Below, in pieces: positions 27,021-36,715 of a stretch of 64,000 nucleotides of DNA. Source of the DNA: Candidatus Tokpelaia sp. GTDB taxonomy: Bacteria; Pseudomonadota; Alphaproteobacteria; Rhizobiales; Rhizobiaceae. The translations under genes were made by a program, and so were the position numbers. Within the stretch, counting starts at the first letter, position 1. Every line of letters begins with the position of its first letter. Under the pieces are notes generated by a model. The model saw only the letters and a list, made by a program, of their open reading frames with translations. It was not told the DNA's origin and made no database searches. The stretch lies in NCBI RefSeq assembly GCF_008636115.1, contig NZ_QLZD01000018.1, positions 1 through 64,000 on the forward strand. The letters run 5' to 3'.

Positions 27021-28076
27021 TTGGCTATTGCCGGTTATTTTCGCCCTGCTTTTTTCTTTACTGCGCTGGGGCTGGCAATGGCCGCGGCTCTTGGCTGGTT
27101 TTATACCGGCCATTGGTTTGGTGCCGGGCGCTTTTTGTTTATTGCCGCAGTTCTGGCAGTGCTGGAAATTTCGCTTTCTTTTGATAATGCCATTGTCAAT
27201 GCGCGTATTTTGCGTGATATGGCTGAGCCCTGGCAGCGGCGCTTTTTAAGCTGGGGCATTATTATTGCCGTTTTCGGCATGCGCATTGTTTTTCCCCTGC
27301 TTATTGTGGCGGCGGCAGCGCATATTAACCCGTTTGCCGCCTTCAGGCTGGCTTTGTTCCGGCCGCAGGATTACGCCCATATTATGGCCGAGGCGCATTT
27401 GAGCATTGCCGCTTTTGGCGGCACATTTTTGCTCATGGTCGGGCTGAGCTTCTTTTTTGACAGTAATAAAGATACGCATTGGATAAAGCTGATTGAAACC
27501 GGGGCACAAAAAATGGCCAAAGCCCGCGGAGTGGAAACAGCCATTACTATTCTGATTATTATATTTTTTTCCTCTTTTATGGCAGAGGGAGAACAGACGG
27601 CTTTTATGACCGCAGCACTTTACGGGCTGCTGACCTATATCGGGCTGGGGGCTTTAGGCGCTTTTCTTGACAAAAGCAAAGAGGAAGTCAACGCCCTGAA
27701 AAAAGCCGGTTTAGGTGCTTTTCTGTATCTGGAAGTGTTGGACGCCGCTTTTTCTTTTGACGGTGTGATTGGCGCTTTTGCCCTTTCCGACAATATTTTT
27801 ATTATTGCCATTGGTTTGGGCATTGGCGCTTTTTATGTCCGTTCCCTGACTATTATGCTTGTCGCCCGGCAAAATCTGCTGCGCTACCGCTATTTGGAGC
27901 ATGGCGCTTTTTATGCTATTCTGGCGCTGGCTTTGCTGATGTATGGGCAAATTCTGTTCTCCGTGCCGGAGGCGATAACCGGCCTTATCGGCGCTTTGTT
28001 TATCGGCGCGGGCTATATATCCTCCCTGCGGTACAGGCGCGACAGCAGCAAGGCTAAAACAGGCAGGGCGGAATAA
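27021..28076 (+). CDS. DUF475 / TerC-like integral membrane protein
   Basis: A 351-residue membrane protein with about nine helices. It shows the DUF475 hallmarks LEISLSFDNAIVNARILRDM, IAVFGMRIVFPLLIV, and in the second half LEVLDAAFSFDGVIGAFALS with acidic residues within helices, as in TerC and Alx metal exporters. A manganese or metal-stress role is plausible by relation to TerC. The start is TTG 27021, with GGAG 8 nt upstream; the next ATG (residue 20) would cut into the first helix. Confidence 0.85.
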   Translation: MAIAGYFRPAFFFTALGLAMAAALGWFYTGHWFGAGRFLFIAAVLAVLEISLSFDNAIVNARILRDMAEPWQRRFLSWGIIIAVFGMRIVFPLLIVAAAAHINPFAAFRLALFRPQDYAHIMAEAHLSIAAFGGTFLLMVGLSFFFDSNKDTHWIKLIETGAQKMAKARGVETAITILIIIFFSSFMAEGEQTAFMTAALYGLLTYIGLGALGAFLDKSKEEVNALKKAGLGAFLYLEVLDAAFSFDGVIGAFALSDNIFIIAIGLGIGAFYVRSLTIMLVARQNLLRYRYLEHGAFYAILALALLMYGQILFSVPEAITGLIGALFIGAGYISSLRYRRDSSKAKTGRAE

Positions 28077-28095
28077 TAGCAAAGGCAAAACCCGC

Positions 28096-28716
28096 TCAGG
28101 CCAGCAGCCCCAATTCTACGCCGTTCCGGCGCATAATAGTTAAAGCGCGTGCATAAGAGCCGTTAATATCTATCGCCTGGCAGGCCGCCAGCGCTACCCG
28201 CGCTTTAAACCCCGCTTTTACTGCGTCCAGCGCTGAGCAGCTGACGCAAAAATCTGTCATCAGGCCGCAAAAGCTCAGTTTTTCAAAGCCGCGCTCGCGC
28301 AAAAAGCCGGCAAGCCCTGTCGGCCTGCCGCTCGTGTCGCAAAAGGCAGAAAGAGCGTCATAATCGCGGCAGGTGCCCTTGCGGATAATGAGAGCGGCCT
28401 TGTCCTGCCGCAAAGCCGGGTGGAAGGCGGCGCCTTCAGTGCCGGCCAGGCAATGTGTCGGCCATAAAATCTGTCGCCCGGCCGCTGTTTCCACAGTGTC
28501 ATAAGCGGCTTTTCCTGCATGTGCGGCGGCAAAGCTGACATGACCGGCAGGGTGCCAGTCCTGCGTTAAAATAATGTTGTCACAGGTTTCTGTCAGGCGA
28601 TTGATTTTGTCGATAAAGGCATTATCACCCCCTGCAGCCAGCGCGCCGCCGGCGCAAAAATCATTCTGCACATCAATAATAATCAGCGCTTCATCTGTTT
28701 TTTGCCCGCCGGCCAT
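28096..28716 (-). CDS. pncA: nicotinamidase
   Basis: A 206-residue nicotinamidase, hydrolysing nicotinamide to nicotinate for NAD salvage. The catalytic triad is D in IIIDVQNDF, K in IIRKGTCRDYDALSAF and C in GLMTDFCVSCSALDA. Metal-binding residues lie in TQDWHPAGHVSFA. AGAGAG lies before ATG 28716. The gene is convergent with the DUF475 gene, only 19 bp apart. Confidence 0.94.
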   Translation of the reverse strand: MAGGQKTDEALIIIDVQNDFCAGGALAAGGDNAFIDKINRLTETCDNIILTQDWHPAGHVSFAAAHAGKAAYDTVETAAGRQILWPTHCLAGTEGAAFHPALRQDKAALIIRKGTCRDYDALSAFCDTSGRPTGLAGFLRERGFEKLSFCGLMTDFCVSCSALDAVKAGFKARVALAACQAIDINGSYARALTIMRRNGVELGLLA

Positions 28717-28919
28717 AAATATCTCTCTGCTTTTTGCTGCATTCAGGCTGAAGACTGCATGTTTTCAGGTTTTAATCGGCGAAAAAATCTGTATAAAGGG
28801 TAAGAAGTTTACAATAAATTTCGAATCTGGGATAAAGATAGGCGGTGCCTGATTTGGTTGCCGCTGCCGGCCCGGAAATATTGCCGGCGCAAAACCGGTT
28901 TGCTGTAAAGGAATTAAAA

Positions 28920-30242
28920 ATGCGTATTGCCGTAATCGGCACAGGTTATGTTGGTTTGGTGTCGGGCGCCTGTCTGGCTGATTTTGGCTTTCAGGTTACC
29001 TGCATTGATACAAATGCCGATCTTGTCGCCGCCTTAAATCGAGGGGAATCAATATTTTACGAACCGGGGCTGGCGGAAATTTTGCAGCGCAATATTGCGG
29101 CGCAGCGTTTGGCTTTTTCTACAAATATGGCGGCAATTATTGCCGAAGCCGATAGTATTTTGCTGGCTGTCGGCACGCCCTCACGCGATAAAAGCGGCGA
29201 GGCGGATATGTATTATATCAATACGGCGATTGAGCAGCTTGTCCCCCATTGCAAACAAGGTGTTGTTATTGCGATCAAATCCACTGTGCTGGTGGGGACT
29301 AATGCTGCTTTGCGGGAAAAAATTGCCGTTTTGCGCCCTGATCTGGATTTTTCGCTGGCCTCCAATCCGGAATTTTTGCGCGAGGGCCAGGCCGTGGCTG
29401 ATTTTACTGCGCCTGACCGGGTGGTTATCGGCGTGAAGGCGGGCGATAATCGCGCGCATGAGGTTCTGGTGCAAATTTATGCGCCTTTGGCAAGCCGCAA
29501 TATTCCGATTATTATTACCACGCCGGAAAATGCCGAAATGATAAAATATGCCGCCAATGCCTTTTTGGCGCTGAAATTGACCTTTATCAATCAGGTAGCG
29601 GATTTATGCGAAAAACTGGGCGGCAATATTGATGAAGTTGCCAAAGCTATCGGCCTGGACAAGCGCATTGGCAGTGCTTTTTTGCAGGCCGGGCCGGGCT
29701 TTGGCGGCTCATGCTTCCCCAAGGATACATTGGCTTTTGCCGCCACCGGCAACAAGGCCGGCGCGCCGCAAAAACTGGTGGAAAATCTGATAGAAATCAA
29801 TCATGAACGGCGGCAGCAGACGGCTCACCGTATTATCGCCGCGGCTGATGCGGCGCAGACAAAACTGGTTGCGGTTTTCGGCTGTGCCTTTAAGGCCGAT
29901 ACAGACGATATAAGGGAAAGCCCGGCCATTGATGTCATTGCTGCTTTGTTGGAAAAAGGGCTGACAGTGCGCCTGCATGATCCGCAGGCGATGAAGGCGG
30001 CGCAAGCGCTGTTTCCTGCTGTGCAATGTTGCGACAGCCCTTATGAAGCAGCAAAAGGTGCGGGGGTGAGCGTTATTATGACCGAATGGGATATATATCG
30101 TCATTTGGATTTCCAGCAATTACGGCAGGCGATGGAAGGTGATGTTTTGCTGGATATGCGCAATCTCTATTCTCTGGAAGAAATGGCGGTGCGCGGGGTG
30201 AAATATTATTCTGTCGGCCGCCCGCCGGTTGCGGGCAGCTAG
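28920..30242 (+). CDS. ugd: UDP-glucose 6-dehydrogenase
   Basis: A 440-residue enzyme oxidising UDP-glucose to UDP-glucuronate for surface polysaccharide or lipid A sugars. N-terminal NAD site GTGYVGLVSGACLADFG, substrate and linker segments (FLREGQAVADF, YAANAFLALKLTFINQVA), catalytic Cys in GPGFGGSCFPKDTLAF, C-terminal UDP-binding domain. ATG 28920 has AAAGGAATT upstream; the GTG at 28845 is not needed. The glycosyltransferases downstream may use its product pathway. Confidence 0.95.
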   Translation: MRIAVIGTGYVGLVSGACLADFGFQVTCIDTNADLVAALNRGESIFYEPGLAEILQRNIAAQRLAFSTNMAAIIAEADSILLAVGTPSRDKSGEADMYYINTAIEQLVPHCKQGVVIAIKSTVLVGTNAALREKIAVLRPDLDFSLASNPEFLREGQAVADFTAPDRVVIGVKAGDNRAHEVLVQIYAPLASRNIPIIITTPENAEMIKYAANAFLALKLTFINQVADLCEKLGGNIDEVAKAIGLDKRIGSAFLQAGPGFGGSCFPKDTLAFAATGNKAGAPQKLVENLIEINHERRQQTAHRIIAAADAAQTKLVAVFGCAFKADTDDIRESPAIDVIAALLEKGLTVRLHDPQAMKAAQALFPAVQCCDSPYEAAKGAGVSVIMTEWDIYRHLDFQQLRQAMEGDVLLDMRNLYSLEEMAVRGVKYYSVGRPPVAGS

Positions 30243-31104
30243 GTTTTGTTTATCCGGCACGGCAGAGCGGCGCTGATTCATTATCGGTTTTCCGACAGGT
30301 GGGGCGTTACACTGTCGCAATTTACGCCGGCAAGGCGGCCTGGCAGTGGTTTTACTGCTGCCTGCCGGTGGTTGCCTGCTGCGAGAGGAAATACGGCATA
30401 GAGGCGGTGTTTTGGCGGTAATTTCTTTGTCCCGGCCGGCGGCGGTTATTTATTATCCGGTGTATTGCGGCCGGTTGTTGCAGCCCTGCCGAGCGGGCTC
30501 TGTCTTGTATCGCGACCGGTTTGTTGTGGCTATGCCGCGCCTTGCGCCTGACATTCTCATGCTCTATCATAAGGCCTGCGCTGCTGCCGGGCTTTTGCGG
30601 GCTTGTGGCTTATGCTTTTGCAAGCTTGTGCCGGTATTATGCTGTTATATACCCGGTCGGTTGCTGGAGAAACACCTTGTATCGGCGCTCCTGGGGCTTA
30701 TGCCTTGTTCCGGCCGGAGCGGCGGAATCACAAAGAGAGGGAATTATGAAGGGGTTTCCGGCAATGAGGTTCCGGGGCAGCCTGGCGATAATCTGTTTCA
30801 GTGAGCCGGCGGCAATGGTGCTGCCGTTTTTGGCCTGCGGAGGCAGAGCCGGGCAGTTACGGCTGTTTCAGCCTGGCCTTTACCTGATTTTGGCGTTTGT
30901 TTTTGCCCGGCCGCTCTGGTTTTTGGTTTTATCATCAGTCTGGTTAAAATTATCAAACCTGAAACCTGGATTACCAATATCAGGCGGCCGGGATCGGGAT
31001 TTTGCTTAAGGAGGCGGAATTATCATTCTGCCGGGAGAGGGTGGGGAGGCTGCTTTGCCCGGCAAAGCGGCAGCGACCTGTGCCGGTAAAGGGAAAGGCT
31101 GATT
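30243..31104. other. 862-bp region without a convincing gene
   Basis: Several open frames overlap here but none has recognisable family features. The best candidate is an 87-codon frame from ATG 30745 (GAGAGGG upstream, one hydrophobic stretch), listed under rejected items. The 3' end (31010-31104) probably holds the promoter of the GT39 gene. Confidence 0.4.
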
Positions 31105-32961
31105 ATGGCAGCAAAGCATAAAACAGCGCGGGGAAATGGGTATTTTTTTATTTTTCTCATTGCCTATTTCCTGTTTGAGGCCTGTTTTGTCAGTTTTATC
31201 TCTTTGGGCGCAGGGCTTGATGATGCTGAGCTGATTTCTAATCTAAGCTTTTGGAACTGGGGCTATGGCGGGTCGCAACCGCCGCTTTATACCTGGCTGG
31301 CTTATGGTCTGACCGCAATTTTCGGCCTTCATTTTACCGTGCTGCAATTTTTGCGCTTCAGCCTGTTAGGTTCAAGCTTTTTTGCGGTTTATCTTGGTTT
31401 GCGCCTGTTGCAAATAGCGCGGCCTTTGGCGGCTTTTGCCTGTCTTTCCATGTTTTTATTGCCGCAGATCGGCTGGGAATCGCAGCGCGCTTTGATTCAT
31501 TCCGTCTTGGGCACGGCCGGTTCGGCCTGGAGTTTTGCCGCTTTTATCTGGTTTGTGCACAAGCCCGGTTATAAACGCGCTTTCAGCCTGGCTGTGGCGA
31601 TTACAGCCGCGGTTTTGGGCAAATATAATGGTCTGATTTTTATTGCTGCTTTGTTTATGAGCGGTTTTTTCTTGCGCGCCGTGCGCCGGGCCTTGTTGAC
31701 GCGGTATTTTGTTGCAGCGGTGGCAGCGGCCTTAGCTTTAATGGCGCCGGCACTGGTTTTTATGGTTTTGCACCCCGGAGGCGTGGTGGAGCGGGCAGTA
31801 AAATTTCGTGCCGGGCAGGGTGAAAACTGGTTTATCGAGCGTGTTGAAGGTTTGCTGGATTTGGTGCGTGCCGGCCTTGCCTTTGTGCTGCCGGCTTTAA
31901 TAGCTGCCGCTATTCTCAGCCTGATTATTTGGTGGCAGCGCCGGCGGCGGGCGGGCAATGTGCCGCAGGCCGTGCGGCTGGACAGGCCGGCCTGTGGCAG
32001 CAAAGTGCCGGCGAGGAATCCGGCAGGCGAGCAACGGGCCGCAGGCCGTGCGGCTGGACAGGCCGGCCTGTGGCAGCCAGACGCCGGCGATGAATCCGAC
32101 CAGCGGGCAATGGGCAAGATGCCCGCCTCGGCGGGCGGCAGGCCGGCGGCAGAAAATATGCCTGACCCGGCGGGCTTTATGGCGGCGATAAATCAGGGTA
32201 ATATTCAGGCCGCCATGCGGTTTTTGCAGGTCGTTTTATTGTGCGCTTTGGCAGTTTGTGCGCTTATGGTGCTGTTTTCCGGCGCTACCCATATTAAGGA
32301 TCGCTGGTTGCAGCCTGTTTTGTTTCTGGCGCCGCCTTATGCTGCTTTATGGCTGGCGCGGCTGGATATTTCCGGCCGGGCGGCCCGCGCTTTCGGCCTT
32401 TTGGGGCTGGCGGCAGCCTTGATTGTGCCGCCAATGCTTTATGCCAATCTCTATGCCCGCGGGTTGGCTGTGGGCGGCGCGGGCGAAACAGATAATGCCC
32501 GCGGGAGCGGAGTGGGATCGGACAGGCTGGCCTGCGGCGGCTCGTGTAAGACAAAAACAGTGAACGGCAGGGGCAAAGCAAAAAAAGCGCGTGAGGGTAA
32601 AACAAAATTGCCGATACAAAATCTGGATTATCCGGCACTTTATGCCGGCTTGAGCGCTAATGGGCCTATTGCCGCCCTGCTGGCGCCGGATCCGTTTTAT
32701 GCCGGCAATTTGCGGCTTATTAACCCGCAGATAAAAACCCTGTTTACTGAGACGCCTTTTGCCGCCGAGCGCTTGCAGCGGCCATTGGTTGTTTTGTGGA
32801 AAAATACACCGGAATTGCCGCAAAAACTGGTACCGATTATGACCGCAGCGGGGATAGACAGGCACAGCCTGCCGCCCGCCCGCCTGGCTATTGTGCCTTA
32901 TCGCCTGCAAAAAGGGCAAAATCAACAAAGCGAACGGCTGTATTATATATATTTGCCCTGA
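31105..32961 (+). CDS. GT39/ArnT-like membrane glycosyltransferase
   Basis: A 618-residue polytopic membrane protein of the dolichyl-phosphate-mannose/ArnT-like (PMT) class. The first loop holds the catalytic-type acidic pair in GAGLDDAELIS and the typical WNWGYGGSQPPLYTWLAYG. These enzymes move a sugar from a polyprenyl-phosphate carrier to an envelope acceptor. The neighbouring GT2 and LAB_N genes fit this, since GT2 would make the carrier-linked donor. Two hydrophilic insertions (residues about 285-355 and 465-505) contain palindromic elements read in two frames (RLDRPACGS, AAGQAGLWQ, SDRLACGGS). Family members are shorter there. Confidence 0.85.
   Translation: MAAKHKTARGNGYFFIFLIAYFLFEACFVSFISLGAGLDDAELISNLSFWNWGYGGSQPPLYTWLAYGLTAIFGLHFTVLQFLRFSLLGSSFFAVYLGLRLLQIARPLAAFACLSMFLLPQIGWESQRALIHSVLGTAGSAWSFAAFIWFVHKPGYKRAFSLAVAITAAVLGKYNGLIFIAALFMSGFFLRAVRRALLTRYFVAAVAAALALMAPALVFMVLHPGGVVERAVKFRAGQGENWFIERVEGLLDLVRAGLAFVLPALIAAAILSLIIWWQRRRRAGNVPQAVRLDRPACGSKVPARNPAGEQRAAGRAAGQAGLWQPDAGDESDQRAMGKMPASAGGRPAAENMPDPAGFMAAINQGNIQAAMRFLQVVLLCALAVCALMVLFSGATHIKDRWLQPVLFLAPPYAALWLARLDISGRAARAFGLLGLAAALIVPPMLYANLYARGLAVGGAGETDNARGSGVGSDRLACGGSCKTKTVNGRGKAKKAREGKTKLPIQNLDYPALYAGLSANGPIAALLAPDPFYAGNLRLINPQIKTLFTETPFAAERLQRPLVVLWKNTPELPQKLVPIMTAAGIDRHSLPPARLAIVPYRLQKGQNQQSERLYYIYLP
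31963..32077 (+). repeat. two palindromic element copies, 76 bp apart, inside the GT39 gene
   Basis: Two near-identical 39-bp blocks at 31963-32001 and 32039-32077 share the core GGCTGGACAGGCCGGCCTG and the following GCCGGCGANGAATCC. The 76-bp period is not a multiple of three, so copy 1 is read as RLDRPACGS and copy 2 as AAGQAGLWQ. The frame stays open because neither copy has a stop. Confidence 0.88.
32515..32545 (+). repeat. third palindromic element copy in the GT39 gene
   Basis: The core GGACAGGCTGGCCTGCGGCGG (32520-32540) is in the second hydrophilic insertion, read as SDRLACGGS. Flanks are Lys/Gly-rich and non-conserved. Confidence 0.75.
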
Positions 32962-33195
32962 AATAAGGCCTGCTGGCTTACCGATACGGGCCCGCCGCAT
33001 AGTGCCGGCGCTTGCCCCGGGGCACGGCCGCTGCCTGACCGCCGGCTGCCTGCTTCCTTGCCGGCTGAACCTTTTGACCGGCATAAGGCTTGCCTGCCGG
33101 AATCCTGTAGACAGTCAGAGCCAGATTGCGCAGCAAAGCATGGGAGTCTGTTACACCGCCGTCTTACGGCTGCCGGCGCTGCCGGGCGGCCATTA

Positions 33196-33537
33196 TCAGG
33201 CGGCTTTGGTGCTGTGTTTGTTTTTGCCTTTTCGCTCATTATAAATAAGCCAGATATTGCGCAAATAAACGCAAAAGCCGATACTATTGCCCAAAATAAA
33301 AACAGCATTTTTAAGATAAATGGAATAAAGCAGTAACAGGCTGCCGCCAATCAGCGAAAATATCCAAAAGGCGAAAGGCACAACACTTTTTTTGGCCAAT
33401 TCTGACGCCAGCCATTGCACAACAAAGCGCATGGTAAAGCATAATTGGCCAATAAGCCCCAAAATAGCCCAATTATCCCAGCCTGAAAGAAAAACTTCCC
33501 GCAGCCAATCCGCCAGATTTTGCGCAAATTGCGTCAT
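33196..33537 (-). CDS. LAB_N-domain membrane protein
   Basis: A 113-residue membrane protein matching the lipid-A-disaccharide synthase N-terminal (LAB_N) domain as a stand-alone form: WAILGLIGQLCFTMRFVVQWLASELAKKSVVP, FWIFSLIGGSLLLLYSIYLKNAVFILGNSIG and YLRNIWLIYNE. About three helices. Stand-alone LAB_N proteins often accompany GT2 and GT39 genes in lipid-modification loci. It is 49 bp downstream of the GT2 gene on the same strand. Confidence 0.88.
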   Translation of the reverse strand: MTQFAQNLADWLREVFLSGWDNWAILGLIGQLCFTMRFVVQWLASELAKKSVVPFAFWIFSLIGGSLLLLYSIYLKNAVFILGNSIGFCVYLRNIWLIYNERKGKNKHSTKAA

Positions 33538-33586
33538 AATAAAATGCTCTTATCCTTTATCTATTTATCGCTTGACCCTGTTTTGC

Positions 33587-34342
33587 CTAAGGCGCTGTTT
33601 TATCCGCTTTTGCTTTTGCCGCGCTCATGGCTGTCTCTTCTGCTTTGGGCAAAATCTTCCCCCGCCGCATAAGCCAGCAAACACCGGCAAGATCGGCAAT
33701 GCCGGCCAGGCCGCGGTCAAAAATACCATATTTGGATTGGCCGAAACGGCGTGGCCGGTCAATAACATCAATATGCGTGGCAGTATATCCTTCACGCTTG
33801 ACCAAAGCGGGGAAGTAACGCTGCCAGTTTTCAAAAAACGGCAAACGCCGGAAAATATGGGTATAAACGGCTTTCAGACCGCAAGCCGTATCACGCGTAT
33901 TATCATGCAATAATTTTTGCCGCAGCCTGTTGGCAAAGCGCGAAGCATATTGCTTGGCGGCAGAATCTGTGCGGCTCTGCCGCTGACCGCAGGCAATGCC
34001 GCATTGCGGCCCGGCTGCCGCCAGCGCATCGGCCAGTTGCGGCAGGTAAACCGGGTCATTTTGGCCATCACCGTCAATGGTTAAAATAATATCGCCTTTT
34101 GCTGCATAAAGGCCGGTGCGCAGGGCGGCTCCCTTGCCGGCTGATTTGTCGTGGCGAATATAGCGTATCGGCGCGCCGCTTAAAGCTTTGCCGCGGATAA
34201 GGTCATAGATATTATCGGTTGAGCCGTCATCAATAAGAATAATTTCAAAACGGCGCCCGTGCAGGGCCGCCATAATTTCATCAAGCAGAAAATCCAGATT
34301 TTCCGCCTCATTTTTACAGGGAATAAGAACTGATAATATCAT
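33587..34342 (-). CDS. GT2 family glycosyltransferase, dolichol-phosphate-mannose-synthase type
   Basis: A 251-residue GT-A enzyme. The N-terminus LSVLIPCKNEAENLDFLLDEI, the nucleotide-binding FEIILIDDGSTDNI and the metal-binding ILTIDGDGQNDP (DxD-like) fit polyprenyl-phosphate sugar synthases. The LRTGLYAAKGD and FGQSKYGIFDRG motifs are typical. No C-terminal transmembrane pair is present, so the LAB_N neighbour may give the membrane link. It probably makes the donor for the GT39 enzyme (inference). Confidence 0.9.
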   Translation of the reverse strand: MILSVLIPCKNEAENLDFLLDEIMAALHGRRFEIILIDDGSTDNIYDLIRGKALSGAPIRYIRHDKSAGKGAALRTGLYAAKGDIILTIDGDGQNDPVYLPQLADALAAAGPQCGIACGQRQSRTDSAAKQYASRFANRLRQKLLHDNTRDTACGLKAVYTHIFRRLPFFENWQRYFPALVKREGYTATHIDVIDRPRRFGQSKYGIFDRGLAGIADLAGVCWLMRRGKILPKAEETAMSAAKAKADKTAP

Positions 34343-34579
34343 AAGCGGCTTGTAACCTCATTCCGGCCTCGTCACTCGTGACAGGCAATAATAAGTCTGC
34401 TTTCCTGCCCGGCCGCGGCCTTGGCTGCTCATCACTCCCGCCCTCACAGCACATCTCCGGCAAAATGCCATAAAAGCAGGTCTATGTAAAACAAGTAAAG
34501 CATAATCAGGGCGATTAGGCGCAATTTTACTGCCGGGGGCAAGCAAAAGCCGTTAATATTTTGCCATAATGGGTTTTTA

Positions 34580-34900
34580 TTATATTTTTTTATCAAAAGA
34601 AGCAAGAAGTCCCAGCCATTGCCCAATATTTAAAGGCGGGAAGAAGCGGTGGAAATCTGCCTTTTTTTGCTGTAAATAGAACTGTTTTTTATAAAGATAC
34701 GGGCTGGTTACATCGCTGCCAAGGCGCAATCTTTCATAATAAAGCCGTATTTTCAAGACCTGTAGCCGCAATTTAGCCGATAAATTTGCTGTCAGGCCGT
34801 GTGCGCGCCGCCTGTCTTCAGGCGCATAGCCGGCCCTGATCAGCCGCCGCAAAAAATCTTGCGCGGCTTCCCTCTGCGCGTGGCTTAAAGGCTGCGGCAT
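34580..34900 (-). CDS. hypothetical protein
   Basis: A 106-residue basic, helix-rich protein (LSHAQREAAQDFLRRLIRAGYAP, LSAKLRLQVLKIRLYYERLRLG, then a Lys/Phe-rich tail). I do not recognise a family. GGGAG lies upstream of ATG 34900, and it is divergent from ettA. It could be real or chance; codon choice resembles neighbours. Confidence 0.4.
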   Translation of the reverse strand: MPQPLSHAQREAAQDFLRRLIRAGYAPEDRRRAHGLTANLSAKLRLQVLKIRLYYERLRLGSDVTSPYLYKKQFYLQQKKADFHRFFPPLNIGQWLGLLASFDKKI

Positions 34901-35065
34901 GTGCTCTCTCCCAGAGCCGTTTATCGCGCCGCCTTTAAGCTATTATCGCCGCAAAGCGGCAAAAAAAGCTTGAACGGCCAAGGCTTCTGCTTTATTTTGC
35001 CCGGCTTGCACCCGGTTATTTGGCTGCCGGGTCACCTTATCTCAAACAGGTTCACAATCAAAGCT

Positions 35066-36715
35066 ATGGCGCGTCAGTTTATTTATCATATGGAAGGCTT
35101 GTATAAAGCCTTCGGCAGCAAAAAAATATTGGAAAATATTCATTTGTCTTTTTACCCTGATGCCAAAATCGGCATTTTGGGGCCGAATGGCGCCGGGAAA
35201 TCCACCATTTTGCGCATTATGGCCGGGCTGGATAAAGATTATACCGGCGAGGCGTGGCTGGCCGAAGGTGCTGCTTGCGGCTATTTGCCGCAGGAGCCGG
35301 AGCTGAAAGCCGGCAGGACTGTGCGCGAAAATGTCATGGAAGGCGTGGCCGATAAAAAAGCGATTCTTGATCGCTATAATGAGCTGATGATGAATTATTC
35401 TGACGAAACGGCCGAGGAAGGTGCCAGACTTCAGGATATTATTGACAGCCGGAATTTATGGGATCTAGACGCTCAGGTGGAAATGGCCATGGAGGCTTTG
35501 CGCTGCCCGCCGCCTGAGGCGGAAGTAGCGAGCCTTTCCGGCGGGGAAAAGCGCCGCACTGCTTTATGCCGCCTGCTGCTGTCACAGCCGGATTTGCTGC
35601 TGCTGGACGAACCGACCAATCATCTGGACGCTGAAACTACCGCCTGGCTGGAAAAATATTTGCGCAACTATAAAGGCGCGGTGCTGCTTATTACGCATGA
35701 TCGCTATTTTCTGGATAATGTTACAGGCTGGATTTTAGAGCTGGATCGCGGCCGGGGCCACCCCTATGAGGGCAATTATTCTGCTTATCTGGCCGCCAAA
35801 GCCAGGCGTATGGCCTTGGCCGGGCGAGAAGAAGAAGCGCGGCAAAGAGCGCTGGAGCATGAGCGTGAATGGATTAACGCCAATCCCAAAGCGCGGCAGG
35901 CAAAATCACGCGCGCGCGTTAAAGCCTATGATGAGCTGGTAGCGGCGGCTGAGGCGCGCCGCCCGGGTGAGGCGCAGATTATTATCCCCGTGGGTGAGCG
36001 GCTGGGGCAGGTGGTGATTGAGGCGGAAGGCTTGAGCAAAGGCTATGGCGACCGGCTGCTGATTGATAATTTAAGTTTCAAACTGCCGGCCGGCGGTATT
36101 GTCGGCGTGATTGGTGCCAATGGTGCCGGCAAGACGACTTTGTTTCGCCTGCTGACCGGGCAGGAAAAGCCGGATAAAGGCATAATCCGCCTTGGTGAGA
36201 CGGTGCATTTAAGCTATGTTGACCAAAGTCGCGATGATTTGCACGCTGATAAAACTGTGTGGGAAGAAATTTCTGCCGGGCAGGATATTATCAAACTCGG
36301 CAAATATGAAATGAACAGCCGCGCTTATTGCGGCGCCTTTAATTTCAAGGGTAGTGACCAACAGCAAAAACTTGGCAATCTTTCCGGCGGGCAGCGTAAT
36401 CGCGTGCATTTGGCCAAAATGTTGAAAGAAGGCGGCAATGTGCTGCTGCTGGACGAGCCGACCAATGATCTGGATACGGAAACATTGGCTGCGCTGGAAG
36501 AAGCGCTGGAAAATTTTGCCGGTTGCGCCGTAATTATCAGCCATGATCGTATGTTTCTGGATCGACTGGCCACGCATATGCTGGCTTTTGAAGGTGATAG
36601 CCGGGTGGAATGGTTTGAGGGCAATTTTGCCGATTATGAGGCGGATAAAATCCGCCGTTTGGGAGCGGAAAGTGTTAATCCGCGCCGTTTCACCTATAAG
36701 CCGCTGACGCGTTAG
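35066..36715 (+). CDS. ettA: energy-dependent translational throttle protein EttA (ABC-F)
   Basis: A 549-residue ABC-F protein with two ATPase domains and no membrane part. Domain 1: GPNGAGKSTILRIMAGLD, LSGGEKRRTALCRLLLS, LLLLDEPTNHLD. The interdomain linker has the helical EEEARQRALEHEREWINANPKARQAKSRAR that reaches the ribosomal E site. Domain 2: GANGAGKTTLFRLLTG, LSGGQRNRVHLAKML, VLLLDEPTNDLD. EttA gates the first steps of elongation according to energy state. ATG 35066 gives the standard N-terminus MARQFIYHMEGLYK. Confidence 0.95.
   Translation: MARQFIYHMEGLYKAFGSKKILENIHLSFYPDAKIGILGPNGAGKSTILRIMAGLDKDYTGEAWLAEGAACGYLPQEPELKAGRTVRENVMEGVADKKAILDRYNELMMNYSDETAEEGARLQDIIDSRNLWDLDAQVEMAMEALRCPPPEAEVASLSGGEKRRTALCRLLLSQPDLLLLDEPTNHLDAETTAWLEKYLRNYKGAVLLITHDRYFLDNVTGWILELDRGRGHPYEGNYSAYLAAKARRMALAGREEEARQRALEHEREWINANPKARQAKSRARVKAYDELVAAAEARRPGEAQIIIPVGERLGQVVIEAEGLSKGYGDRLLIDNLSFKLPAGGIVGVIGANGAGKTTLFRLLTGQEKPDKGIIRLGETVHLSYVDQSRDDLHADKTVWEEISAGQDIIKLGKYEMNSRAYCGAFNFKGSDQQQKLGNLSGGQRNRVHLAKMLKEGGNVLLLDEPTNDLDTETLAALEEALENFAGCAVIISHDRMFLDRLATHMLAFEGDSRVEWFEGNFADYEADKIRRLGAESVNPRRFTYKPLTR

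Noticed and set aside
26600-27184. 194-codon ORF over the DUF475 leader
   Set aside because: It runs through the inverted repeats and then out of frame into the DUF475 gene; it is a shadow.
30745-31009. 87-codon ORF with SD GAGAGGG and one hydrophobic stretch
   Set aside because: No recognisable family, odd composition, and overlapping frames are equally open in this region; not enough to call a gene.
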